A stretch of DNA of 64,000 nt from Saprospiraceae bacterium (GCA_016720635.1 JADKKF010000004.1:310001-374000); one strand, 5' to 3'; shown: positions 37,901 to 46,734, numbered from the stretch's first letter. Numbers and translations are program-made. The notes: generated by a model from the sequence alone, not told the origin.

Positions 37901-38384
37901 ATGCGTATTTCAAATACTTGCTATTCTTCGACAAGTCTATCGCCGATTTGAAGGGTACGGGTTGAAGTTCTGAAGATTTTTGATTGATGCTGGCCAGTAT
38001 TAAATCCTTGTGTTCCAGATGATAAGACTGCCTATTGAGCTGAAGGATATTGAGCAGTTTGTCTTTTACTTCTTTAAAATGGCTCCCGATAATCGTCGCC
38101 GCTTGGTCGTGTGAAATAACTTTCCCCAATCGAAAATAATGAATCAATGGCAAAATGACCCAGTAGAACAAGGATCCCAAAAATGTACCCAAAAACCCAT
38201 AAAACATCAACTTGCGCACCGAAGTATTGAAATAATAAAAATACTCCAACACATTGATCAACACGAACAAGAATACCACCGTAGCCAAGGTATATAAAGC
38301 CCCTCGGATCAACTGATTGACATAATACTTGCGTATGAACTGATCCAGCTTGTCAATTAATATCTGATAGTTATCTTGATGCAT
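34960..38384 (-). pseudogene. Large DUF4175-like membrane/coiled-coil protein, one-base frameshift
   Basis: A protein of about 1140 residues after correction. Seen: two membrane helices near the N-terminus (about 22-45 and 55-75) and a third near 158-176; an Ig/beta-rich region (about 200-500); then a very long charged coiled coil (about 520-780, rich in KEKL, QEQK, EELEK); and a Gly/Lys/Gln-rich linker with GQGKEGQGKEG repeats. The frame is lost at the T5 run 35596-35600: adding one base joins ...SKPGSKACK to KPGSGEGKGKGKGG and runs on to the final stop at 34960. Proteins of this DUF4175-like group are found across Bacteroidota; function unknown. Membrane-anchored envelope scaffold is inference. 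Confidence 0.78.
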
Positions 38385-38485
38385 GATATGATTGTCTTAA
38401 CCCACAAATATAGGAATTAAAACGAGGGAAATCCTTTAATATTTTGTTAAATATTGTTGGGGGTGGGGTGCGAAGGATTACATAA

Positions 38486-38567
38486 GCTAGCGCAAGTTTT
38501 CAAACTTGTGAAAAAAAAACAAACCATTAAGCCCAAGTCTAAGACTTGCGCCAGCAAAGGGGCTAGC
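38486..38567. repeat. REP-like element, copy a (two hairpins)
   Basis: Bounded by GCTAGC at both ends. Contains hairpin CGCAAGTTT-tc-AAACTTGTG, an A9 spacer, and palindrome CAAGTCT-a-AGACTTG followed by CGCCAGCAAAGG. A 26-bp stretch (38535-38560) is repeated exactly at 40651-40676. Confidence 0.7.
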
Positions 38568-38668
38568 TATTAAGTTATTTAGTAATGTTTTCATTTATTT
38601 TAAATTAATTATTTTGAAGAAATCGTAGATACTTACAAGACCAAAATTTCCATTTGCGTATCGAACTT

Positions 38669-39690
38669 TTAATTGTTCATTCTCATGTAAAAGACTAAAT
38701 CAATATTTGAAAATTCTTTATAGGATGCCAAAAATTTTCCGTTTATGTATTTATAGCTTTTGCTTGTTCCATCATTTTTTTTAACACCGTAGTTATTGCT
38801 ATGCTTCCCTTTAACCTCATCTGCCCCACCGTTTCCACTATAATGTTTACAGTTTTGAAAAGTCTCATTATAAACTAGTGATCCATCTTCTACTTTGTGT
38901 ACAGTAAAAAGATAACGTATATTTTTGTTCCAACCTAGGGTAAGACATGACATATTGAATACATACTTCCCATCTTCGCTTACACTTGCATTCAAAGAAG
39001 TACCACTATATTTGTGAGAAAATATTTTAGTTCCTTTTGAATTATAAACTTCAACATATTGAACCCCATATCCTGGTCCATCCCATTCTCCATTGTCTCC
39101 ATATGCGTCAGGTATCCATTCAATTTGATAGGTAACAGTGGAATATTTATCAGCGGTATTTTGATCGGAAATCGTATGATTGCTCTAACAAGCGGAAAAT
39201 CATTTGGAATCTCATCAAAAATCTCATTTGGAAGAAAATCACGCATTTGAAATTTGTTCTCGTTTCCTTTTTTCATTATAAAATATGAAAAATTTTCCTT
39301 ATCCGGTTCTATTCTCCTTTTAAATCCTTGTTTATGAAATGGGTTTGCTTCTACAATATCAATTTCTTTTATAACTTTTTTGGTATTGGCATCTTTAAAT
39401 ACCAAAATTTTACGTTCATAATTGAATTCATCATATTTTTCCGCATCATTAAATTTCTTTAAGGTAATTAATTCATGTGGCCTTCCCTTGTCAATATTAT
39501 CAAAATCATGCGCTGCAAACTGATTATAGGTTGTATCGTTTTTAATTCCTTGGCTTTTCATATTTATATTTGCAGCGGAGTCATTTTCTTTTCCTACCCC
39601 CTTCACTCCCCCACAGCCCCCGCAGCCTACTGGGATACAGAATAGCCCAAGTAGGGATATGGAACAGAATAGTTTCATGCGTTTTGTCAT
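38669..39690 (-). pseudogene. Lipoprotein with Gly-rich N-terminus, one-base frameshift
   Basis: A lipoprotein of about 340 residues once the frame is restored. Start at the ATG 39690 (MTKRMKLFCS) gives a signal peptide with lipobox IPVGC, followed by Cys/Gly-rich CGGCGGVKG. The body has no recognised domain. The frame breaks near 39167-39174: before it the protein reads ...FPLVRAII, after it the next frame reads SDQNTADKYSTVTYQIEW and continues through VEVYNSKGTKIFSHKY to the second piece (ending 38669). One added base near 39172 restores it. The N-terminal segment resembles that of the lipoprotein at 43067. Function unknown. Confidence 0.68.
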
Positions 39691-39905
39691 GTTTTTGAAT
39701 TTTTGAGATAATAAAAGTAATACATGGTAATTGATTATTTGATTAAAATTGTTGCTAAAAACGAATAACCGCAAAATATTTTATTCATTCAGCGAGTAGT
39801 TTGGCTATATCTAATTATAATTCTATATGGTAAAATCCAATTAACAATAGCCTTTAAGCGTGGATTCAGTTTTTTTACTTTTAAATTTTCTTATGCGGAA
39901 ATCAA

Positions 39906-39937
39906 TTTGGCGATAATAAACCAAATACGTATCTTTG
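39906..39937 (+). promoter_or_regulatory. Promoter of the RHH-PIN toxin-antitoxin operon
   Basis: TTTG at 39906-39909 and TATCTTTG at 39930-39937, spacing 20 bp: a full match to the Bacteroidota consensus. The start codon is only 18 bp after the -7 box, so the leader is very short and any repressor bound near the start would block transcription. Confidence 0.7.
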
Positions 39938-39955
39938 TAATAAATACACGTAAGT

Positions 39956-40198
39956 ATGACTACTAAATTAACATTGACCGTAGAAAAGTCAATTATAGAA
40001 AGAGCGAAATCATACGCTAAAAACACGGGAAGAAGTTTATCCGAACTCATTGAAAATTATTTGGATACCATAACGCAAGAAAGTGGAGAAGAAAGACTTT
40101 CCCCTAAACTGAACAAAATAGTAGGCTCTGTTAAACTTCCTAAGAACTTTGACCAAGACAAAGAATTACGAGCTTATTTTGAATCAAAACATTTATGA
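39956..40198 (+). CDS. Antitoxin, ribbon-helix-helix (DUF6364-like)
   Basis: An 80-residue antitoxin partner of the PIN toxin that follows. Seen: MTTKLTLTVEKSIIERAKSYA, the strand-helix pattern of a ribbon-helix-helix DNA-binding domain, then GRSLSELIENYLD and a polar C-terminal tail (KLPKNFDQDKELRAYFESKH) suited to cover the toxin. It overlaps the toxin gene by 4 bp (ATGA), typical of type II modules. It probably also represses the operon through the promoter at 39906. Confidence 0.88.
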   Translation: MTTKLTLTVEKSIIERAKSYAKNTGRSLSELIENYLDTITQESGEERLSPKLNKIVGSVKLPKNFDQDKELRAYFESKHL

Positions 40199-40608
40199 AA
40201 AAGGTATTTCTAGACACTAATATCATAGTTGATTTAATTGCTGATAGAAAGCCATTTAGCAAATATTCCATTGAAATATTTAAGAAATCTGAAGAAAAGA
40301 AAATTGAGTTATTTACGTCTTCTCATTCCATTGCGACAACTCATTATTTATTAAAGAAATACGTCGAGGAAAAAATACTGCGAGAAGTTTTGTACAATTT
40401 ACTGGATTATGTAACAGTAATATCAGTGGACACCGACGTATTAAAGAAAGGACTTCGTTCAAAACATAGGGATTTTGAGGATTCTATTCAAATTCTTTGT
40501 GCATCCACGATTGAAAAAATCGACTGCATTGTAACTCGCAATACCAAAGACTTTCGAGAAAGTGAAATACTTGTTTTGGCCCCAGATGAATTGTGTCTTA
40601 GATGGTAG
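40195..40608 (+). CDS. PIN-domain toxin (VapC-like ribonuclease)
   Basis: A 137-residue PIN ribonuclease, toxin of a type II system. Seen: MKKVFLDTNIIVDLI with Asp7, SSHSIATTHYLL with its partner region, HRDFEDSIQILCA with acidic residues 93-96, and VTRNTKDF with Asp119. Four acidic residues at the expected sites indicate an intact active site. Cleavage target (tRNA, rRNA or mRNA) unknown. The 4-bp overlap with the antitoxin supports coupled translation. Confidence 0.9.
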   Translation: MKKVFLDTNIIVDLIADRKPFSKYSIEIFKKSEEKKIELFTSSHSIATTHYLLKKYVEEKILREVLYNLLDYVTVISVDTDVLKKGLRSKHRDFEDSIQILCASTIEKIDCIVTRNTKDFRESEILVLAPDELCLRW

Positions 40609-40648
40609 CGGCTGATTTTGCTAAAATTTGAAAGTACTCAATTACGGC

Positions 40649-40677
40649 ATAAGTCTAAGACTTGCGCCAGCAAAGGA
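40649..40677. repeat. REP-like element, copy b (half element)
   Basis: A solo copy of the second half of the REP-like unit, containing AAGTCTAAGACTTGCGCC; 26 bp are identical to 38535-38560. It lies between the two convergent toxin genes, close to both stop codons. Confidence 0.7.
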
Positions 40678-40694
40678 TTAGAACCGCAGCACAC

Positions 40695-41048
40695 TTATGG
40701 GCACTCTAAATCCAAAATAATTGCAATATTTTCTTTTACTTTTTCGATTAATTCAGCAGGTAAAATCCCGACTCTTTTAATCAATCTTTTATTGTCAATC
40801 GCTCTGATTTGATCCATCATTATATCACAATGCTTGTGCAAATTGGCTATTCCCTTATTTATATTCACTCTTAATATTTCAGAATCTTTGTGAATATTTG
40901 TGGTGATTGGGCAAATTATTGTTGACGGATGTGGTATTTTGTTTAATAAATTTGTTTGTAAAATCAAAACAGGCCTCGTTTTTCCAACTTCAGTACCAAC
41001 CTGTGGATTCATATCCGCTATCCATACTTCGTATTGATTAACCTTCAT
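40695..41048 (-). CDS. MazF/PemK-like endoribonuclease toxin
   Basis: A 117-residue toxin from the ATG at 41048; a TTG five codons upstream is open but would overlap the antitoxin further. Seen: QYEVWIADMNPQVGTEVGKTRPVLILQ, the MazF signature with the active-site Arg; TIICPITTNI; IMMDQIRAIDNKRL. It cuts mRNA at short motifs and stops growth when the antitoxin is lost. It overlaps the upstream antitoxin gene by 11 bp. Both toxin genes of this island end toward each other around REP copy b. Confidence 0.92.
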   Translation of the reverse strand: MKVNQYEVWIADMNPQVGTEVGKTRPVLILQTNLLNKIPHPSTIICPITTNIHKDSEILRVNINKGIANLHKHCDIMMDQIRAIDNKRLIKRVGILPAELIEKVKENIAIILDLECP

Positions 41049-41268
41049 AATCAATTTTTTCAAATTCCATTAAAATATCCATAGATTCTGTTCTTATTAA
41101 TTCGGATTCAGACTTCAGTCTTTTTTCTAGGAGGTGTCTTTTATGTACTTTATTATAATGTTCAATTGCTTCGTTGATGTATCTATTTCTCGGAATTCTA
41201 ATGCTAGATAGAATTTTTTCAGTTTCTCCGAATATTGAATCGTCCATTTTTAAGGATACTGTTTTCAT
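41038..41268 (-). CDS. Antitoxin, ribbon-helix-helix, partner of MazF-like toxin
   Basis: A 76-residue protein: MKTVSLKMDDSIFGETEKILSSIRIPRNRYINEAI fits a ribbon-helix-helix DNA-binding domain, followed by a charged tail (LEKRLKSESELIRTE) likely to contact the toxin. It comes directly before the MazF-like gene with an 11-bp overlap. It has a -7 box (41286-41293) just upstream. Confidence 0.85.
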   Translation of the reverse strand: MKTVSLKMDDSIFGETEKILSSIRIPRNRYINEAIEHYNKVHKRHLLEKRLKSESELIRTESMDILMEFEKIDYEG

Positions 41269-41285
41269 ATTTTATTTTTATATTA

Positions 41286-41293
41286 CAAAGGTA
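41286..41293 (-). promoter_or_regulatory. -7 box of the MazF-type operon
   Basis: Plus CAAAGGTA, minus TACCTTTG, 17 bp upstream of the antitoxin start. No -33 found at normal spacing. Confidence 0.45.
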
Positions 41294-41405
41294 TATCTTT
41301 TTTGTATATTAAAAACTATGTGGGCGCAAGGGAATTTCTAATATTTTTACATTTAGCAAGCCTTTTTGACCAGAATGCAAGTAGAAACTAAGGTAGAAAT
41401 TCACT

Positions 41406-41825
41406 TCACTTCACTGACATCTGGGCGAAATATGGGTGTTCTGGATTTACGAGGAGTTCTTGTCTAAGCGGATGAATGATTAGGTCCATGTCCTCCATAG
41501 GGATTGCGCCAAATAAGGGTTCTGTATCACCTGGTAAGACCATTGCTCTGCAAGTCGTCGCTCTATTTTTAAACCGAACTTGTACATTGTCCACAACGTC
41601 GTATTCTTCTATAGAGCCATTGGCCAATTGGGCTTTGCGTTTCTCTACGACAGGAAGTTGGAGTTGCTCCTGAATTACTTCATTGATGCAAAGATTATAA
41701 GCTCCAGTATCCACGAGCATCGACACTTTCATTTTTTTAACTTCGTCCATGTCCATCTGAAAGTTACGAACCATCGCCAAATCATCTCCGTTTATCAATT
41801 CTATTTCTGCCCAAATTAGTCCCAT
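41406..41825 (-). CDS. Retropepsin-like aspartic protease (clan AA)
   Basis: A 139-residue single-domain protein like half of a pepsin, which works as a dimer. Seen: catalytic loop MLVDTGAYNLCI (Asp39-Thr-Gly), the flap-like AQLANGSIEEYDV, and the second conserved segment EPLFGAIPMEDMDLII, matching the clan AA aspartic proteases of bacteria. No signal peptide, so cytoplasmic. No partner gene is adjacent; it lies next to the toxin-antitoxin island. Substrate unknown. Confidence 0.85.
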   Translation of the reverse strand: MGLIWAEIELINGDDLAMVRNFQMDMDEVKKMKVSMLVDTGAYNLCINEVIQEQLQLPVVEKRKAQLANGSIEEYDVVDNVQVRFKNRATTCRAMVLPGDTEPLFGAIPMEDMDLIIHPLRQELLVNPEHPYFAQMSVK

Positions 41826-41908
41826 GATTACAATTATTTATTGTCTAACAAATTTAATGCATTTTATTGTTTTTGGCTATTACTAGATGAGAAAAAACAT
41901 AGTCCTAT

Positions 41909-42018
41909 GCTAGTCCCAGTTCTCAAACTTAGTCCCAAACTAAGCTCGTTTCATCCAAGGGAGAAAATAGTCTAATGGGCTATTAAGGCGCAGTCTACGA
42001 TTTGCGCGCGCAAAAGGG
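41909..42018. repeat. REP-like element, copy c (diverged)
   Basis: A degenerate copy in the same orientation as a: GCTAGTCCC...TCAAACTTAG at the left and GGCGCAGTCTACGATTTGCG with GCGCAAAAGGG at the right match the two halves of copy a with many changes. Directly follows the end of the lipoprotein gene at 42021. Confidence 0.5.
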
Positions 42019-42020
42019 TT

Positions 42021-43067
42021 TTATTTAGAAATTTCATAGTAGTAATCTTTTGAGTTTTTAAAAAATAAAAGCAAAGTATTTTTTTCAACATTAGTGCCTG
42101 TAATATTTGTTAAATTACATTTGTATATATACTTCATTTGTTTTATGTCATATACTTTAATGAAACCGTAATCAATGCAATAAATCTTGTCATTTTCTTC
42201 ATCGATAAAAGTTTTCCAAGCTGAAATTTTCCCAATAAGTTCATTTTTATTGTTCAAAATATGAGTTTCAGAACTGCCTAAAACAATGTATTTTCCAGTC
42301 TTACTGATATTACAATAACCAGCACTCATACTTGTCCCTTTAAATTGACTAAACATATTCCCTTTCTTTTTCAAAATACCATCAACTGTAAAAATCCAGT
42401 AATCACCCACTGAAGTGTCTGTTACTATATAAAAAGTACCATCAAGATTAAATTCACCTGTGGCCTCTGTCCACTCATCAAATATATATTTACGAAGCAA
42501 TTTGCCTTCTTTGCTAAAGAAAAACAATTTCTTTGTTACTCCTCCATGACCAGCATAGGAAGTAATAAAATAATTACCATCAGGAGAAAAAATTCCACCC
42601 CCTAACTTACTACCTACATCACCTTCAGGAAACTCTTCATGATAATTCGTATCTCTTTCAGGATTTAGCGAATTCCATACTTTTTCGATTTTAGGTAAAA
42701 AGGCTTTAACTTTTTGCGTTTCATTTTCAGCTTTTATTTTTTCATACTTATAGTCAACTTCGCCCACCAATTTCAGAAACGGACACCCTACGACTTCACC
42801 GGTTTTTTCATTGATAGTAAATACTTTTGCCCCAATATTCAATATAGAATCTTCGAAATGCCTTTGAGCAGCCTTTAAATCATCGGTTGTACTTAAAACT
42901 TTTTCTGATGAATTTGAACTCAAATTTTTGTTAGTGTCTTTTTTTGAATTTTGATTTTGAATAGTGTCTTTAGACCCCTTCACTCCCCCACCACCCTCGC
43001 AACCCATAAATATTAAGGCCGCGGCCATCAGAAGGGTTCCTAGTAGTATTTTTGCGGATTGGGTCAT
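42021..43067 (-). CDS. Lipoprotein with Gly-rich N-terminus, propeller-like
   Basis: A 348-residue lipoprotein from the ATG at 43067 (MTQSAKILLG); the frame is open 41 codons further upstream but that part lacks sense as a leader. Seen: lipobox LIFMGC, then EGGGGVKGSKD, then a body of beta-rich stretches (GNYFITSYAGHGG, GTFYIVTDTSVGDYWIF, GKYIVLGSSETHILN) that looks like a small beta-propeller. No catalytic motif. Its N-terminal Cys-Gly segment matches the lipoprotein at 39690 although the bodies differ. Element R6 lies upstream. Confidence 0.78.
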   Translation of the reverse strand: MTQSAKILLGTLLMAAALIFMGCEGGGGVKGSKDTIQNQNSKKDTNKNLSSNSSEKVLSTTDDLKAAQRHFEDSILNIGAKVFTINEKTGEVVGCPFLKLVGEVDYKYEKIKAENETQKVKAFLPKIEKVWNSLNPERDTNYHEEFPEGDVGSKLGGGIFSPDGNYFITSYAGHGGVTKKLFFFSKEGKLLRKYIFDEWTEATGEFNLDGTFYIVTDTSVGDYWIFTVDGILKKKGNMFSQFKGTSMSAGYCNISKTGKYIVLGSSETHILNNKNELIGKISAWKTFIDEENDKIYCIDYGFIKVYDIKQMKYIYKCNLTNITGTNVEKNTLLLFFKNSKDYYYEISK

Positions 43068-43206
43068 TGCTTTGAATTTTATAGTTATAGTAAAATACAA
43101 CACAGTTATCGATATTACGAGTAAAAGATAAAGAATTGCAAAGTTTGGATACCAAGGGAGTGAGATAGCAACTTTCTTATTAAAATCCACAACCTACATT
43201 CCCCTA

Positions 43207-43305
43207 GCGCGCGAGAGATGGCAATGGCTTGGTCTCATCGCGATGAGACGGAACGAAGTGAACCCATGAACAGCTCGGTGCTTGGCGAAGCCAAGTCACG
43301 CGCCC
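43207..43305 (+). repeat. Structured intergenic element R6 (outer end left)
   Basis: Order: GCGCGCGAGAGATGGCAATGG; hairpin GTCTCATC-gc-GATGAGAC; core GAACCCATGAACAGCTCGG; hairpin CTTGG-cgaag-CCAAG; end ACGCGCCC. Ends pair GCGCG/CGCGC and the inner helix is ATGG/CCAT, both compensatory against R2. It ends 20 bp from the DUF1015 stop codon and pairs with R7. Confidence 0.83.
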
Positions 43306-43325
43306 TCAAACCCTCTATGCAATGA

Positions 43326-44437
43326 TTAAAACTCGAATACCAAAAGTCCGTTTTTGATCCTTGGCTCGAACCAAGTTGATTTGGGCGGCATGATTTGATG
43401 GTGGTCAGCGATCGTCACAACCTCCTGAATATCAACAGGATACAAGCAAATTCCGATACTCGTTTCTTTCTTCAATACCTTCTCAAGGATGACATTCAAG
43501 CCTTTTGCTCCTTCGATATATTCTATTTTCTGATCCGTTTTTACGTCCTTAATGCCCAGTATATTCTGAAATACTTGCTCGTCCAAGATCGTGGCATCCA
43601 GCCTCACGACTTGGTCCTTGTATTGATTCAAAACATCCTTTTTCCAGCGCAGTCTAAAGCACTCGCGACCAATAAACAGCGTCCATTCGTGTTTGCAAGT
43701 TGGCTTTTTGGGCGTATCCTCGATATCGATATAACACAGTCTCGACAATGCCGCCAAGAGACGTGCAGGACTCACCAAATGCAGGCAATCCACCATCCGA
43801 TTGTAGTCCAATATCGTCAACTGATCCATCGCAAAAAGGGCCGAAAAAATCTTGTCCGTCGGTGGGGGCAATCCCCTTTCTTGATACTGATTGTACAAAT
43901 AGGCTGCCGTAGAACACCTGTGATGTCCATCGGCGATATACGTCTGAGGCACATTCTCCTTGAAAAAATCGGTTATTTCACGTATCAACTCGGGGTCGTT
44001 GATGGCAAAAATATCGTGTATCTCCTTGGATTTTCGAACAAAGCGCGGACTAAAGGTTTGTGACTTTCAGTCCAAAACGATAGCTTTTGTTGCAAGGTAT
44101 TATTGGTCGGATAAGTCAATAAAACGGGCTTGATAAAGGCCTTCCGCTTCAAAAATAAATGCACCATCTTTTGTTCCTTAGAGCTCAAAGTATTTTCATG
44201 GATAAGGATATTCCCTTCTAAGTACTCCTTGATGTCCACGCCACAAAGGAGTCCTGTGTGGGTTCCATACTGAGTCTTGATCTTGAGGATATAGTAGGCA
44301 TCGAGATTTAGCTTGTCATAAAAGCCGCTTTTTTTGAAATGCCAAAAACTCATCCTTCACGTTTTCGAAAAAAGTGTCGCAGGGAATTAATCATGCCAAT
44401 ATTGGCGTGCAAGGCTTTTGAAAGGGCTAATATTCAT
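43326..44437 (-). pseudogene. DUF1015-family protein, several frameshifts
   Basis: A protein of about 370 residues when restored. DUF1015 proteins are widespread, of unclear function, with a conserved YIADGHHRCSTA motif, present here, and HPP-like IMPPKSTWFEPRI near the C-terminus. The coding sequence needs four indel corrections: an extra G near 44408, a T/A run at about 44361-44370, the T7 run 44329-44335, and the T4 run 44031-44034. After correction the start MNISPFK at 44437 gives a normal family N-terminus. Four breaks in about 400 bp is the highest density in the window, so true decay is possible, but all are of the homopolymer type. Divergent from the mevalonate decarboxylase gene. Confidence 0.75.
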
Positions 44438-44550
44438 GTGGTTATGACTTAAAATTATGCCACAATATCGCAATTTTGAGTACATTCGCATAAATATTTT
44501 TCACTTTATGTTTGAGTTTTCACTAGGGGGATGCCTTTCTTGATCCCCAA

Positions 44551-45605
44551 ATGCAAAAGAAGGATTCGCACACTGGAAAAGTCCTTCGAATATCGCCATC
44601 GTCAAATACTGGGGCAAACACGGTCGCCAATTGCCTTCGAATCCATCGTTGAGCTTGACCTTGAATAACGCTTATACAGAAATGCTCCTGGAGTATCAGC
44701 CCAAAGGAACCGAAACCGATCGATTCACCCCGATAACGCTTCAGTACCTATTCGAAGGGAAAGAAGAACCCAAATTTCAGGAGAAAATGCTCAAATTTTT
44801 GGAAGGACTCGACGAGCAATTTCCATTTCTAAGGCAGTACCATCTGCATATACAAAGCTTGAATACATTTCCACATTCTTCGGGCATCGCCTCATCTGCT
44901 GCGAGCATGAGTGCCTTGGCGCTATGCTTGTGTACCATGGAACACGAATTATTCGGGACTCTGGAAAGCGATTTGGACTTCGAACAAAAAGCTTCTTTCG
45001 TAGCTCGTCTCGGCAGTGGTAGCGCTTCGAGATCAGTGTACAGCAGGGCTTCGCTTTGGGGTTATCACGAAGATGTCCCAGGCTCTAGCGATTATTTTGC
45101 CATCGGCGTGGAGAAAGAAATAGATCCCATTTTCCATACCTATCACGACGATATCTTGCTGATACACAAGGGCCAAAAGAGCGTTTCCTCCACGGCTGGT
45201 CACGCCCTCATGAAGGAGAATCCCTACGCACAGACCCGATTCGACCAAGCAAAATCAAACACCAAACGACTGCTAGACATTATGGCTGCGGGCGATACCG
45301 AGGCATTTGGTCATTTGGCAGAGCAGGAGGCATTGACGCTGCACGCGCTCATGATGTCCTCGGATCCATCGTATATTTTGATGCAGCCCAATACGCTCCA
45401 AGCCATTAATAAAGTGCGCGAATTTCGCTTAGAAACGAAGATTCCACTGTATTTTACACTGGATGCGGGGCCGAATATACATTTGCTTTACCCACATGCC
45501 CACGCCGAGCCCATTACGGACTTTATCATCACTGATTTGGTGCAATTCTGCCAAGACCAAGATTATCTGGCAGATGAAGTAGGCGAAGGGCCGATACAGA
45601 TATGA
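44551..45605 (+). CDS. mvaD: Diphosphomevalonate decarboxylase (GHMP family), N-terminal frameshift
   Basis: Last enzyme of the mevalonate route, turning mevalonate diphosphate into isopentenyl diphosphate with ATP. Seen: WKSPSNIAIVKYWGKHGRQLP at the N-terminus (substrate Lys and the YWGK motif, just upstream of an open-frame TTG at 44631), the GHMP loop SSGIASSAASMSALALCL, and C-terminal TLDAGPNIHLLYP. The YWGK part has no start codon in its own frame. The nearest ATG (44551, MQKKDSHT) is in another frame and joins with one added base near 44573. Placed between inverted elements R6 and R7. Other mevalonate genes are outside the window. Confidence 0.87.
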
Positions 45606-45619
45606 TGGGATGATGATTT

Positions 45620-45732
45620 GGGCGTATCCTTCATTTCGTCATTATGACGAAATGAAGGTCGGTACCTTTCAGGCTCGCTATTCGCTCGGTGCTGCGCACC
45701 AGCCTAACGGCTGCCTTCCAGATACCTTACGC
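45620..45732 (-). repeat. Structured intergenic element R7 (outer end right, variant middle)
   Basis: Read on the minus strand: GCGTAAGG; hairpin CAGCC-gtta-GGCTG; hairpin GTGC-gca-GCAC; core CGAGCGAATAGCGAGCC; long hairpin TTCATTTCGTC/GACGAAATGAA; end ATACGCCC. Ends pair GCGTA/TACGC. The middle differs from R2-R6 but matches R9 closely, defining a second subfamily. It starts 14 bp after the mvaD stop and pairs with R6. Confidence 0.82.
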
Positions 45733-45837
45733 AAGCTATGAATAAGCCTAAAATTGCATGATCACTTGCTTTTCTGGAAATACACAATTATTATTTATAT
45801 ATTTTCACAACAAGCGAACAAACTTCAAAAATTTAAC

Positions 45838-45845
45838 TACATTTG
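45838..45845 (+). promoter_or_regulatory. -7 box upstream of the 45882 gene
   Basis: TACATTTG matches TANNTTTG, 36 bp before the start codon. -33 not clear. Confidence 0.45.
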
Positions 45846-45881
45846 GTAGTTACTTACATTTAATAATTTAAACTCACAAGC

Positions 45882-46534
45882 ATGAAATTTCTAATTTTAC
45901 AAACATTAGTATTCTCCATTTTATTTTCTTCAGGTGTTTTTGGTCAAAAATTCTTAGAAGGTAATTTTCTTTTTTATAGACAGAAAAAAAGGGCCTTATA
46001 GAAGAAATAACCATCAAAGAAAAAAAGCACAAAAAGAAACTCAAATTAAAACCTGAAGAGATAAAACATATGTATATATGTCCATCTGGTTATGATAAAA
46101 TGAATGCTGAATTAAGTAAGATATATGATGTTCCAAAATGGACCTCAGAAGCTACATTAAACGAAGGGTATATCAAAGAAGGATATAGCTATTTTGAAAG
46201 CACTGAGGTCATGATAAAAAAGAAAAAAATGACACTTTTATTGCAATTATTAAATCCAGGATTTTCAAAAGGCATGAAGGTCTTTTTTGATCCATATGCC
46301 TCAGAAACAACCTCACTTGCAGTAGGTGATTTTAGACTTACTGGAGGTGATCCTAAATCATATTATTTTAAGAAAGGAGATGATGTTGCATTCAGACTAT
46401 ACAAAAAGAATTATGATGAAGAATGGAAAAATTTATATGGGAATTGCCCTAAATTAATGAGTGCTTTCAAAGATAAAATGGGATGGAGTTCGATTGAGAA
46501 CCATGTTTATTATTATTCGAATACTTGTGATTAA
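45882..46534 (+). pseudogene. Secreted protein of unknown function, frameshifted in an A7 run
   Basis: A protein of about 217 residues. The signal peptide MKFLILQTLVFSILFSSGVFGQ is encoded at 45882 and the frame is lost at the A7 run 45984-45990. One added A continues it as KKGLIEEITIKEKKHKKKLKLKPEEIKHMYICPSGYDK into the long open frame ending at 46534. The body is Lys-rich then mixed, with CPKL and a final NTCD; no domain recognised. Followed by a terminator at 46560. Exported protein of unknown role. Confidence 0.62.
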
Positions 46535-46559
46535 CATTTGGTCGAAATGAGCTAAATAA

Positions 46560-46600
46560 TAGCCTCAAACTTCGATGTTTGGGGCTAATATTTCATTTTT
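46560..46600 (+). terminator. Terminator after the 45882 gene
   Basis: Stem TAGCCTCAAAC / GTTTGGGGCTA (46560-46570 with 46577-46587, one T-G pair), then a T-rich tail (ATATTTCATTTTT). Confidence 0.7.
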
Positions 46601-46734
46601 ATAAGACCAATTATCGCACATTTCTAGCCTACAATTCTTCTCAAGAATTTTCAATGTTTTAGTTTTTTTAACAACAAAAAATGAAATAAACTATTAATAT
46701 TGATATACGTATTTCTTAAATTAATAAATAAGAT

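Noticed and set aside
43395..44063. Plus-strand 222-codon open frame opposite DUF1015
   Set aside because: The minus strand carries the conserved DUF1015 motifs; the plus frame shows none.
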